Source: Hericium rajendrae (taxonomy: Eukaryota > Basidiomycota > Agaricomycetes > Russulales > Hericiaceae). From it: a stretch of DNA of 64,000 nt. Made by a program: the position numbers and the translations under genes. The stretch is from the NCBI GenBank assembly GCA_033439255.1, contig CM065884.1, forward strand, positions 496,001-560,000. Direction: 5' to 3'. Positions 54,640-64,000 of this stretch are shown in pieces (within the stretch, counting starts at the first letter, position 1; each line of letters starts with the position of its first letter). Under the pieces are notes generated by a model that did not search any database, had not been told where the DNA came from, and saw only the letters and a program-made list of their open reading frames with translations.

Positions 54640-56710
54640 CTACTGGATTTTCTTCTTCCCAGCCTTTTTGCAGATGCGCGTAGGGTTGACCCGTCTCTGC
54701 GTGTTCGACGGGCCAGGTGCATTGTCCGAAGCTTGAGCAGCCGGAGCGACCTTACGCTTCTTCGAGCGTGACGGCGCCGCAGCGGCGATTCCCGCACCTT
54801 GATTATCAGCAGGCTGAGATCGTTTCTTTGAAGTCCGAGTCCGTGCTGCGCTATCAGCTGCGGGCGCATTGAGGCTTTGGCTCTGATTATTGATGCCGGC
54901 TGGCTGGGCCTTGATACGCGAGCTTGAGCGAGTGCCTTTTCCAGCTGGCGCAGCGAGAACCGGAGCTGCATTTGCATTCGATGGCCCAGCGAGCGCAGGT
55001 CCGCCAGCTCCAGAACCAGAGGCCTCATCGGGAGCAGAAGTCTTGGTAGTCTTCTTCCGCTTTGTCCGCGCGGCCAGTGCAGGTCTAGCAGGTTCCGACG
55101 ACTGGCCGTCGTTTGACGGGCCAGCCGTGGCTTGCTCGGTCCCAGGCTGTTCATGTTCCGCCGAGCCGTCGTTCGTAATAGGTTCGCGAGCGTCAGCGGG
55201 AGCTACTGGGTCGTTGGTGGGTGGCAAGGCGTTGACAGGGTCCGTGTTGGGCACGACTGCATCCAGAATTCCAGTCTCGGAAGGTCCTGCAAGGGCAACG
55301 ACTGCCCGACGCACGGGAGCGGGAGCAACCGCCGCCGGTTTTGCGGGAGCAACCGCCGCCGGCTTCGCGGGTGTGCTGAAAGCCTGCGCCTCGTCAGGAT
55401 CAAAGACAAGGCTGGCGTTGAGGGGAAGTCCTGCGTTGGCGTCAAGGTGAAGCTCTGCTTCAGCATTTGGCGTGGCTGGCGCTTCGTTGGCACCGGCGAC
55501 AGATTGTTCTTCAGACTCTTGAGCCGCATCTGCACGCTCTTGCCGAGCAATATGGCGGGCGTCGCGTTCAGCCGAGCCCGCGCCGCCAGTTGTAACCTTG
55601 AAATTCACGACTGAAAGGGTAGGCTCGCTAGCTCCCGTATCACAGGAGCCGGCCGACGTGGCCAAAGACGTCTCTTGAGAACGAAAAGTAAAGTTGGGGT
55701 CTTTGACGGTATCGTCAACTGTACTCGGGTCCACGGGGACAGGTCGCTCAGGCTCCACTTTGCTCAGAGCATCGACAGCCTCTTGAGCCTTATTCTGCAT
55801 CAAATGTTAGCGATGACCCGTAGAGAATAACGATAATAAAGGGACAGACCTTGCCAGGCTGCTTGAGCTCTTCTTCCGTGATGCCAGGGGGAAGTCGAAA
55901 CAGCGGGTTCTGATCGTGCAGGAACCCAAGCGACTCGGTTGAGATCTTGAATGCATTGCGAAAGTAGATGCTCAAGTCGGTCTTGGTTTCGTCAAGCACA
56001 GGTAGGCAAGAATATGGGACGGTTGGGATAGGAAGGTCCTCGTCGTCGAAGACCCATTCTTTCTTGTCCTTATACCGCGCACCATACTTTATTTCCAAGG
56101 CATCCCAGTTGGACATGCGAACCCACTTGAAGAGCATAAAGTTGTCTCTGAAGGTAAGGAATGTATAAAAAACATCCACTTTGTAATTGCAGAAGGCACA
56201 CATCGCCTGCTTCCTCAATTGCGCGAGGTGAGAAGGTATAGCGTCCTCCGCAGCTTGTTTCACCATCTCCCTCTCCTTGCTGACGGGCAATGAAGCATCG
56301 GGAAGAAGGTCTAAGGTCTTGTCTTCCCAGATAAATGCAAGTTGGGGGTCGTCTAGTAGCGCCGCGGTGAGAGCCTTTCTGAACGACGAGCCGTGCCAGT
56401 CCGGATATGTACGAACGGGCTTGCCAAAGTCAGCCTCGAGGCAACCCTGGGGGTTTACACCTAATACGACATCTGGGTCTGTGTGCTTGCTAGTGATGGA
56501 GAACATGACGAGGATAAAATTGATAGCGACATAGTTGAACACTTCCTGAGTGTAGTGCTTCTTGGCGTACTCGAGAAAAGTTGACAGCATCTCGATGACA
56601 ACTTTCCTCTTGATGGTCAACATCTAGAATAGTACGTCAGCCATGTGATACGATGAGTGGGGCACGTTACAGACCAATTCGTTCATATCGGGGGCGGTAC
56701 CAGCGCTCAT
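54640..56710 (-). CDS. large nuclear-type protein with PD...ExK signature, copy 2
   Basis: Three exons: 56675-56710, about 55850-56623, and 54640-55794; both introns begin gtctgt. About 650 aa. Starts MSAGTAPDMNEL, then MLTIKRKVVIEMLSTFLEYA. The N-terminal domain parallels copy 1: FNYVAINFILVMFSITSKHT, VVLGVNPQGCLEADFGKPVR, TYPDWHGSS (Pro86-Asp87), LAFIWEDKTLDL (Glu112-x-Lys114), then HLAQLRKQAMCAFCNYKVDV and FMLFKWVRMSNWDALEIKYG. The sequence is much diverged from copy 1, yet PD, (Y/F)IWExK, the QL..QA..AF helix and the F...VR..NWD(S/A)L block are kept. A long Ala/Pro/Glu-rich disordered region follows, with an imperfect repeat (KPAAVAPAKPAAVAP). The C-terminus has strong basic clusters (RTKRKKTTKTSAPDEA, SRSKKRKVAP, CKKAGKKK), consistent with nuclear import. 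Divergently paired with 57206-57982. Confidence 0.7.
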
Positions 56711-57205
56711 AATGGAAGGAAACCCGAATGAGGGAAAACGGAGAAGGGGGAAAGCCTACAAGGCTATCAGTCCCTGCGCCATGAATTTATACATATTCCT
56801 TGATTCTATTGTTGGTCGTGCTTTGACGATATCGAGACCACAGATACTGTACTTGTGGTTGGTGTGGACGGCGTGTCATTGTCCGCTGAGGACACGCCCG
56901 AATTCGTGACTCACCGACGGACATTGTTCTTGTCAAAGCGGGACCATCAATGGGGAAACGTGGATATGGACAATACATTTTCGAGCTGGTGGGTAGACCG
57001 CAGAGGAAGTATTTGCCACTAGGAGGCCGCACTAGTACTGAGCCGCGTAGCTTTGACTTCAGCTGGCGCAACACGTGACCGCGACGCCCCGAGGCGACCG
57101 TGATGTTGTTGTGAGCCACCGCCGACCCCAACTTGCTCGCAAACGTTGACAACAACGTTCATTACATATCTACCTACATCCTGTCACACGTCTCTGCTGG
57201 CCCCA
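56711..57205. promoter_or_regulatory. divergent promoter of gene pair 2
   Basis: 495 bases between divergent starts, equivalent to 51936-52413. The 11-mer acgtgaccgcg is at 57073-57083, again about 120-130 bases upstream of the small gene. No TATA-like motif was judged reliable. Confidence 0.45.
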
Positions 57206-57982
57206 ATGCCCTCTACATCTTCGTCATCCTCCCGCTCATCCTCCCCCTCATCTTCGTTTTTCTCCAGCTCTTCCTCTCGCTCTTCGTCCGCATCTCCTCC
57301 TCCTCGAGTATCGGAGTCTGAGCAGTACGAGCTCGATTCGGACGGGAATCCTATCAGGACATCGCATGGATACAAGCCGGCAAAGCGTGTTGTTGTTAGG
57401 CAATATCTGGCAAGTCATAGCTTTTCCACATCTACGCTGCTTCTTCGATACTTATTGCTCTCAATCGCAGCACCGCGACATGATCATCGACCCCTTTGAA
57501 CCGAGAGCCTTCGACATGCTCCCTTCTGAGCTATTGGTATACCCCAAGAAGCCTCACAACAACCGGAAGCATTACCATTTCGGCGTTGGCGTATCATACG
57601 AGCGTTTATGGGAGTATTGCATCGCTCGCGACCTAGCACCCAAGCATTTTCGCGAAAATCCACTATGCAGTAGCGCAATGGTGGATGCGGCTTTGCAGGA
57701 GCTTGATCGTCTCTGCGGTGCAAAACTTCAGTTGTGCAGTATAACCCACCTGGAGCATGACTACGTTCTCTCGCGTTACAGCAACTATACATGGTTCAAA
57801 GAAAAACTGAGCGATCGGGATGAAGAAGAGGTGGTCAATATTATTCACAGAGAGCTTGGTATCAGCGAGCCGCCGAGATGGTACCATAAACTTGTCAAAT
57901 CCCGTGAGTCGCTTTGCCTTGCTTTTCTGCCTGTGCGTCCTAACATCTTGATATCATAGCGTCTGGTTATGGTCTCTTCTGA
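57206..57982 (+). CDS. small protein of a three-member tandem family, member 2
   Basis: Three exons: 57206-57409, 57471-57903 and 57960-57982; 219 aa. The first intron uses a GC donor (CTG|gcaagt). Exon 1 is a Ser-rich stretch, MPSTSSSSSRSSSPSSSFFS, then SESEQYELDSDGNPIRTSHG and AKRVVVRQYL. Exon 2: HRDMIIDPFEPRAFDMLPSE, LLVYPKKPHNNRKHYHFGVG, YERLWEYCIARDLAPKHFRE, LQELDRLCGAKLQLCSITHL, EHDYVLSRYSNYTWFKEKLS and DRDEEEVVNIIHRELGISEP. The final exon supplies PSGYGLF. The core aligns with members 1 and 3 throughout exon 2. No recognised domain. It lies head to head with the PD...ExK protein at 54640. Confidence 0.8.
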
Positions 57983-57989
57983 TTTTATC

Positions 57990-59100
57990 CAGGGGCATCG
58001 TCTACCTGACTTTCGATACTCGCCTTTCACTCGAATACTCGGTATCTCGCCCTGCTGCATTGCCTCCTCGCGCTGCCTCGACGTCTCCGACACCCTATTT
58101 GCCTTCGACCAACCATAGCCCGCATTGACCGCCATCGAGTCCACCACTTCAGCGAGATTTCGCACCCAACACCGAAGGACCTTCCCTACCCGCTTCCATA
58201 ACAATGTCAGGCAGTCCGCTGATGAATAAGCGGCCGTCGCGAGAACCTCAAGCGTTATGCCTCGCGATTCTGCTCGAGGGCCTCTTGAAATGTCATTTAG
58301 CTGTAACGGGTTGGTGATCGGAAACTCGATGACTGCAGAGGGCACGGGAAGACACCAGTCTCACTGCCCGCGCTCATGTGGAACCCGTCCTTCGACATCA
58401 GCTGGAACCCGTTGAGCTTCTCTCCGGGTGGCCGTTCGTCTCGCACGACGCTTGCCTGACCTAGCCGGATGCCTGTTTGGAATACCTTCAACACGGCTGG
58501 GGCACGCTCAACCTCTTCCCTCCTCATACGCGAACCATTCACTTCCCCTCGAAATTTACGCCGTAACGCCGCTCCCGAGAACCTATAGCACTCAGCGTAT
58601 GCGTAATATACCCCCGATACCCACAGATCGCTTTGAGATGGCATTTGCCGGCATTGCAGGGGCAGAGATGGGCTACTTTCGCAGGTGGGATCCTTGCGAG
58701 CCGAAGCCACCATGGGCACGCACGGTCGTAATGCCACAGCGGTATCGCGCTCAACGTCCTCGAGGTCCGAGCAACCTGCTGTCAACGCGTTTCGCATATC
58801 AACTTTCGCGCAGACTAGACCGCTTACGCGGCGGATCGTTGGCAGACAGTCACGCTATCTCAATTTCGCATCTCAATCGATTTCGGCATCCTCTACGCAC
58901 CGGAGCTGCTTCTCACTCACGCTTGCGAATACAAATATGCGATCACAAGCCAGAGCGATGGTCGAGGGCCGGGTCTGATGGAGCACGAGCGCAGATTGCG
59001 CCTGTACTTACTTTGGTTGACATGGGTACGGATGGGCGCCGATGATGGGGAAGACCGCGTTGTCGAGATGTATGTACACCGAAAATCGCTAGTTCTCAGC
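57990..59100. repeat. degenerate downstream repeat, copy 1
   Basis: Downstream of small-gene member 2. Blocks such as cgctcatgtggaa...ttctctccgg (58370-58430), cgcagagatgggctac (58660-58680), the tcaacgcgtttc(g)catatcaactttcgcgcagactagaccgc region (58785-58830) and gatggtcgagggccgggt (58960-58980) recur at 60570-60640, 60930-60950, 61490-61500, 61610-61650 and 61800-61820. Reading frames are not conserved between copies, so this looks like noncoding or decayed sequence carried along by tandem duplication. Confidence 0.6.
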
Positions 59101-59484
59101 CTCAACAACGATGGTGGACTGTCGCCGGTAGTTCGTCGATGATTCAACGCATCGTAGAACATTGCGTAGACGTTATATGCTGTATATCCTTTTCGTTCGA
59201 CGAGCATACCTTCGGTCCTTCGCGCATTACAGTAGCATGAGTAGCTGGTAGCTCAATGGCATGGAAAGCCGAGTCCTGGCGCATCCATTTTGAGGGAGAG
59301 ATCCATGGAAGGGCCATACGTGTTCGTCTTTGAATCAACGGGCGCTTATATGTCTGCTGCCCTCGAAGGCGATCAAATGATCCATTGTCTTACATGCATA
59401 TGTCCAACTTCCTCGTGAACGTTGACCGTTCCGACGGGCACTATATACCTCCCCACGTCGTATCGCTAGTCTGCACCAGCTTCA
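59101..59484. other. promoter region of member 3
   Basis: No partner gene is found upstream of member 3, unlike members 1 and 2. The region 59220-59360 matches 61950-62080 at the right end of the array (shared blocks around caat(g/t)gcatgg(a/g)aa and aacgggcgctt). No large minus gene remains. Confidence 0.45.
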
Positions 59485-60236
59485 ATGCTGTCTTTATCTT
59501 CCGAATTCTCATCCTGTCGTTCTTCTTGTCGCTCTTCCTCCGCATCTTTTCCTTCAGTATCGGAGTCTGAGCAGTACGAACTCGATTCGGACGGCAATCC
59601 TGTCAGAACATCGTATGGCTACAAGCCAGCGAAGCACATTGTTGCTCGGCGCTATCTGGCAAGTCATAGCCTTTCCGTGTCTACGTCAGTTCTTCCTTTG
59701 ATAGTGCTCTCATCTCAATTACAGCACTGCGCCACGATAGTCAACCCTTGGGAGCCGAGAGCTTTCGACATGCTTCCTCTCGAGCTCCTGGTATACCCGA
59801 GCGAGCCACACAACAACCGAAGGCTTTACCATTTCGGTATTGGCGTGTCATACGAGCGTTTGTGGAAATATTGCATCGCTCGCGATCTCGTTCCCAAGCA
59901 CTATTACAAAGACCGAGCTTTCAACAGCGCCATGGTCTATGCAGCTGTGAAGGAGCTTGACCTTCTCTGCGGTGCAAAGCTTCAGTTTTACGGTATAATC
60001 AACCTGGAACATCAGTATGTTCTCTCGCGTTACAGCAATTACACGTGGTTCAAAGAAAAACTAAGCGATCGCGACGAGGAGATGGTAGTTGGCATTATTC
60101 ATAGAGAGCTCGGCATCTGCGAGCCACCGAGATGGTATCATAAGCTTGTTCAATCCCGTGAGTCGCTGCGTCTTATTTCTCTGTCTGTGCGCTCTGACGT
60201 TTTGTTACCATAGCATCTGGTTATGGTTTCATCTGA
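59485..60236 (+). CDS. small protein of a three-member tandem family, member 3
   Basis: Three exons: 59485-59658, 59725-60157 and 60214-60236; 209 aa. Intron 1 again starts with a GC donor (CTG|gcaagt). Exon 1: MLSLSSEFSSCRSSCRSSSA, then SESEQYELDSDGNPVRTSYG and AKHIVARRYL. Exon 2: HCATIVNPWEPRAFDMLPLE, LLVYPSEPHNNRRLYHFGIG, YERLWKYCIARDLVPKHYYK, VKELDLLCGAKLQFYGIINL, EHQYVLSRYSNYTWFKEKLS, DRDEEMVVGIIHRELGICEP, then PRWYHKLVQS. The last exon gives PSGYGFI. It is closest to member 2, including intron positions and the 433-nt exon 2 and 23-nt exon 3 lengths. Unlike members 1 and 2 it has no divergent partner gene. Confidence 0.8.
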
Positions 60237-60249
60237 TCAATCCAGGATA

Positions 60250-61930
60250 GCCTTTCATGCTCACCATCCCGCTTGACTACATTGTCCCAACCGGCCCTGC
60301 ATCGACGTCACCCCACCCCGAAACCTGTATTCGCCCTAACTACCCATCCCGCACACTACATTAGCCTCCGTCGACTCTGCCACTGGGGCCATATTCCCTA
60401 CCCAGCACGGAAGGCCCTGCACCGACTCCTAGGACATTTTCGGGCAGCCAGCAGCCGTCTTTGCTCGTAATCTTGTTCGAGGGCCAACGAGAAGTGCCAT
60501 TCTGTCGAACGGATTGGCGGTTGGAGTTCGAAAAGTGCGGTGTACGCGAGAAAACGCTGGCCTCGGTGCCGTCGCTCATGTGGAATACCCGTTTCAACGT
60601 ACCCTGGGGCATGTCGACTTCTCTCCGGGCGACCGCTCGTCTCGCCTCAGCCTAGACAGACATATGCTTGAAATACCCTCAACACGGCCGCCGCATGCGC
60701 ATTCCCGCGCTCGAGACGAGGCATGATGCGCTATACGATGGGCTGTCAACAGCCGTCGGGCAGCATATCCGCGGGTGACGTTCCGACCTTTCCCTGCCCC
60801 ACGCGAACCATTTCGTCCCTACTCGACACCTACATCGCCGGTCCACTCGCCAAGACCTTGCTGCGTTCGGCGTGCATTCAACAGGCACTCGAAACGCAGT
60901 CTGTTTGTCATGCAGATAAGGACCATCCGGACGCAGAGATGGGCACGCACAGATGGAGGATCTTCAAGCTTGTATCCTCGCCATCGCAACGCCATGGCGA
61001 CATCAGCTTCAAGGGACTCCTTAGTTGCCGACGTGATTCGGGCACCCAATCTCGCGAAGGCTCGGCTACTATGCTCCGCAGAGGACCATTGGCAGACAGT
61101 CGCGCTGAACACTCCACTTCGCCCTCAACCCACTCGCACCCTACATTGGGAAAACGTCTACTTTCTCCCCTCTGGGCGAAAGCTCATCTCGTCTGATGGT
61201 AGCTAGACACATGCATGCAATTCAGCTCAACGCAGGCACCAGCATGCTCAACCTCAAGATCGAGACACTAGTCGTGATGCGCCTGCCGATTGACAATAAA
61301 CAGACGGCGGGACGGTATAGCCACAGACGACTGTCCGGCTTCCTGCCCACGCGCGAACCATTCATCCCCATCTCGACTTCTATCCCCCATCCCGCTCGCC
61401 GAGACGTCATTGCGCTCGGCGTACAGTCAGCATGCTCTCGACACCCACACTCTGCTTCGAGATATGACTGCATTACAGGCGCAGAGATGGGCTACCTGCG
61501 CGGATGGGAATAATGGGATCCTTGCCAGCTGGAGCCACCATGGGCTCGCACGGTCGCAACACCACGGCGATATCGCGCTCAACATCGTCGAGGCCCGAGC
61601 AGCCTGCTGTCAACGCGTTTCCATATCAGCTTTCGCGCAGACTAGACCGCTTTACGGCGGATCGTTGGCGGACAGTCACGCTACCCTAACTCGCATCTCA
61701 ATCGATTTTGGCGCCCCGACGGCTCCCTGCGCGTACGGTGCTGCCATGGAACTGCCCCTCGCGGACGTCTGCGATACAGATTTGCGCTGATAAGGCAGAG
61801 CGATGGTCGAGGGCCGGGTCAGATGAAGTACGAGCCACGTATTGCACTTGTACTTGGTGGACATGACCACATGGACGAAGATGAGGGGAACGACGTTTTT
61901 GGGATGTATTTACTATATGTTTGGCCCTTC
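60250..61930. repeat. degenerate downstream repeat, copies 2 and 3
   Basis: After member 3 the repeat of 57990-59100 appears twice in tandem (about 60250-61210 and 61240-61930). Each copy has a gcgaacca(t)tt(c) block, a gcagagatggg(c) block, a (c/g)atggcgacatcag or catggcgatatcg-like block and the (a)gactagaccgc...ggcagacagtc(g/a)cgct region. The plus frames of 140-170 residues in this stretch (60775-61206, 61290-61790) do not keep the same frame between copies. I read it as noncoding or decayed sequence. Confidence 0.6.
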
Positions 61931-62134
61931 GAGAATGTAGCCGCGTGATTCACTGATCAATTGCATGGGAAATCAATCCCTTGCTCATGCGTTTGAAGGG
62001 AGATTCTGGAGGTATTCGAGACAGCAAAAATAGAGAGGATCCACGTGACCGCGTCAAGCGAACGGGCGCTTGTGACGCGCCTCCGACGTCTTGATCGTAG
62101 CGGTGCAAGCACCAGTTCCCGGCTCTGAGTACTT
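61931..62134. repeat. truncated promoter copy at the right end of the array
   Basis: Resembles 59220-59360, upstream of member 3, and includes the acgtgaccgcg 11-mer (62043-62053) and aacgggcgctt (62061-62071). It looks like the promoter end of a further unit whose gene is missing. The similarity ends just before the hairpin at 62135. Confidence 0.5.
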
Positions 62135-62226
62135 AATTCAGAGGTGATGCAATTGCGTAGCAGTCTGGCTACCTTGCTCAAGAGCAAGGTAGCCGGACTG
62201 CTACGCAAATGCATCGCTTCTGAATT
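62135..62226. repeat. 92-nt near-perfect inverted repeat (hairpin)
   Basis: Two 45-nt arms (62135-62179 and 62182-62226) separated by two bases; 41 of 45 positions pair perfectly. Of the four differences, three give G-T wobble pairs and one is a mismatch. The arms centre on accttgctc / gagcaaggt. The structure would form a long stem-loop in DNA or RNA. It may be a MITE-like foldback, a short-RNA precursor, or a rearrangement scar. It lies where the tandem array ends and AT-rich DNA begins. Confidence 0.8.
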
Positions 62227-64000
62227 GAATATTTAGAGCTAAAAATTGGTGTTTGTATCGCTACGATGTATTAAAGACCTTATGATGGCAGGAAGCGTTC
62301 AGAACATAAAATTGCATTATGACGAAGGATTTGGATGGGAGAGAGTATCTACATAGAGAGACAGCTGACATATAGCTGCGATATCTATATATTATCTTAG
62401 TATTCAAGAAGGATTAATTTTTGGATTTCATAATAATGTTCACTACAAGCTGCAGATTCAGCTCAATGTTTCAATTGGAACTACGATAACAGGCAATTTG
62501 CTGTTATTACAAAATATCAGAAGAGGCATAAAGAATCTGTGCCGATCGGAATGCAGACATTTATCAGTCTGGGTTTTTAGTCTGTTCCTCCGTACATCTC
62601 ATTCAATGATGATGCTGATGCCCATGATCTGCGTTAAGCAAGTCTGCACTGAATCATAGTTGTTAGTAATTATATCTACGCAGTATACACAACGTGATGC
62701 ATACGGCAAGTTGACCAGCGTATTTGTTTTTTCAAGACGTAGGGTGACGATTTGGGTTCCCTAAGATGCAATAAGACAACATACATGCATGTATATGCAG
62801 ATATTACTTACATCGGACTGGACAGAAGTAGACTGAACGTGGCCATATTCAACTTCTCCGAACGAACTCCAAAAAAATACCCGAGAATTGTTCTATAAAG
62901 TAATAAAGTAATTATCAGCTTAATAACTATAATAGTCAATATAATAATAAATAATACCGTGAAGTTATTCATGATGGGCTTAGGTGTCAAGATTCGATGA
63001 GGGGGTGATAGAAATGGGTGGTGACAGGCAATACCACTTTGTCGCTCGTTGGCTTGTATTTAAGTCTTCATGAAAAGAGACTATGTAATGTCATTTCGGT
63101 ATGAGAGTGGATCTGCAAAAGTTAAATTGATGGGCACAGCTGGGGTCATCACAAATCATATTTCATACAATTCTATAGCAGAACTGTCAGAATTCACCGT
63201 ATACCATACATGTGTAAATTTAGATGACGTACATATCAATACTTGTACCTAGGCCCGAGATGTTGTGGGTCGGTTTGAATGACTTTATGTAGGCTTGGCA
63301 TAAAAAACTGAAAGAAGCATGTCACTTTAGGATGCGCCACACTCTAATTTGTCTATATCATCGGAGTCAAGAGCATGTAGTGTGAGTAACTGTAAGATGA
63401 TAAGATGACGAAGGTGGCATCAATGTCAAGGCTGGATCAGACTCACAGATCCATCAAGCTCAACATAGAATCAAGTTGACACCCATGCTTGCTGCCTTCT
63501 AGCGACAGAACACAATCAATCCTACGATAGGCGTTCATTGGTTCCTTTTGTAACATTGATAGCATCTATGATAAACATTTGACATGGTTAAAGCCAATAA
63601 TCAGACACAGGATATTTACTATAACTCACAGAGAAGATTTAGCATCGACCGTTATTCGCGCAAAAGAGGAAGTATTAGTATTTATCTTGAGTTTTAACAA
63701 AAATGCGCGTAGTTGTGGCTACTCACACAAAAGTACAGCTCATCAGGATTGGAAATGGTGTCTGCGGGTTCATGCAGATACTCGACTGGAGGGAGTGATT
63801 TCTTAAGTATGTGATTGCCCCTGCTGACTGCCATTATCGATGCAAATATCAGACACATGACAATTCACAGAAAGTGATCATCAAAACGAGACACTGTACC
63901 AGCTTCAATATAGCATGCGACGGGACTCATGATCGTCGAATCATTGAGCATTCAAACCAAAGGTATCATTCCCTGATGATTACAGGTGAGATAGTATGAT
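62227..64000. other. AT-rich region without genes
   Basis: About 1.8 kb clearly richer in A/T than the rest of the window. Only short open frames, most with no similarity and often poor in Gly/Ala codons. Stretches such as 62840-62970 have A/T runs with (ataat)n-like sequence. No gene, repeat family or structural RNA was recognised. Confidence 0.5.

Noticed and set aside
60775-61790. Plus frames of 140-170 aa in the downstream repeats
   Set aside because: Frames are not conserved among repeat copies, so a coding role is unlikely.
1-64000. CRISPR arrays, virus-derived or retroelement sequence
   Set aside because: No regularly spaced direct repeats of the CRISPR type and no reverse transcriptase, integrase or capsid motif were seen.

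Overview
The window looks like nuclear DNA of an agaricomycete (mushroom-forming) basidiomycete. Genes are dense, on both strands, and split by many introns of about 50-60 nt. Several families are typical of this group: an intersectin-like PAN1 homologue with SH3 and RhoGEF domains, a multi-exon seven-transmembrane protein, tandem F-box-like paralogues, HMG-box proteins, and lineage-specific families of unknown function. All assignments were made by eye from translations and splice signals; no database search was run.

Layout. 1-11 kb: a DUF6697-like protein and the large PAN1/intersectin gene (endocytosis and actin). 12-17 kb: three tandem F-box-like paralogues, one intact and two damaged in exon 1. 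18-26 kb: a seven-transmembrane gene, duplication debris made of its last exon plus an oxidoreductase end, two zinc-less MDR oxidoreductases, and a DUF985 cupin between them. 27-37 kb: a DOPA 4,5-dioxygenase with two micro-exons, an unknown gene, a PL14 polysaccharide lyase, two divergent F-box/LRR-like genes, ALG2 mannosyltransferase and a SnoaL-like protein. 38-46 kb: a tandem duplication carrying two HMG-box genes with decaying flanks. 46-50 kb: an unknown basidiomycete gene and glutamate 5-kinase.

50-62 kb is the most unusual part. A divergent gene pair is present twice: a large nuclear-looking protein with a PD...ExK (PD-(D/E)xK nuclease-like) signature, and a small protein of an unrecognised family. 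A third small-protein copy and at least three copies of a degenerate downstream repeat follow. The array breaks off near 62.1 kb beside a near-perfect 92-nt hairpin, and the last 1.8 kb is AT-rich with no gene.

Housekeeping genes (PAN1, ALG2, PRO1) are single copy and appear intact. Between them lie fast-evolving tandem families, so the window alternates conserved genes with duplication-prone islands. No virus-derived or retroelement sequence was recognised.
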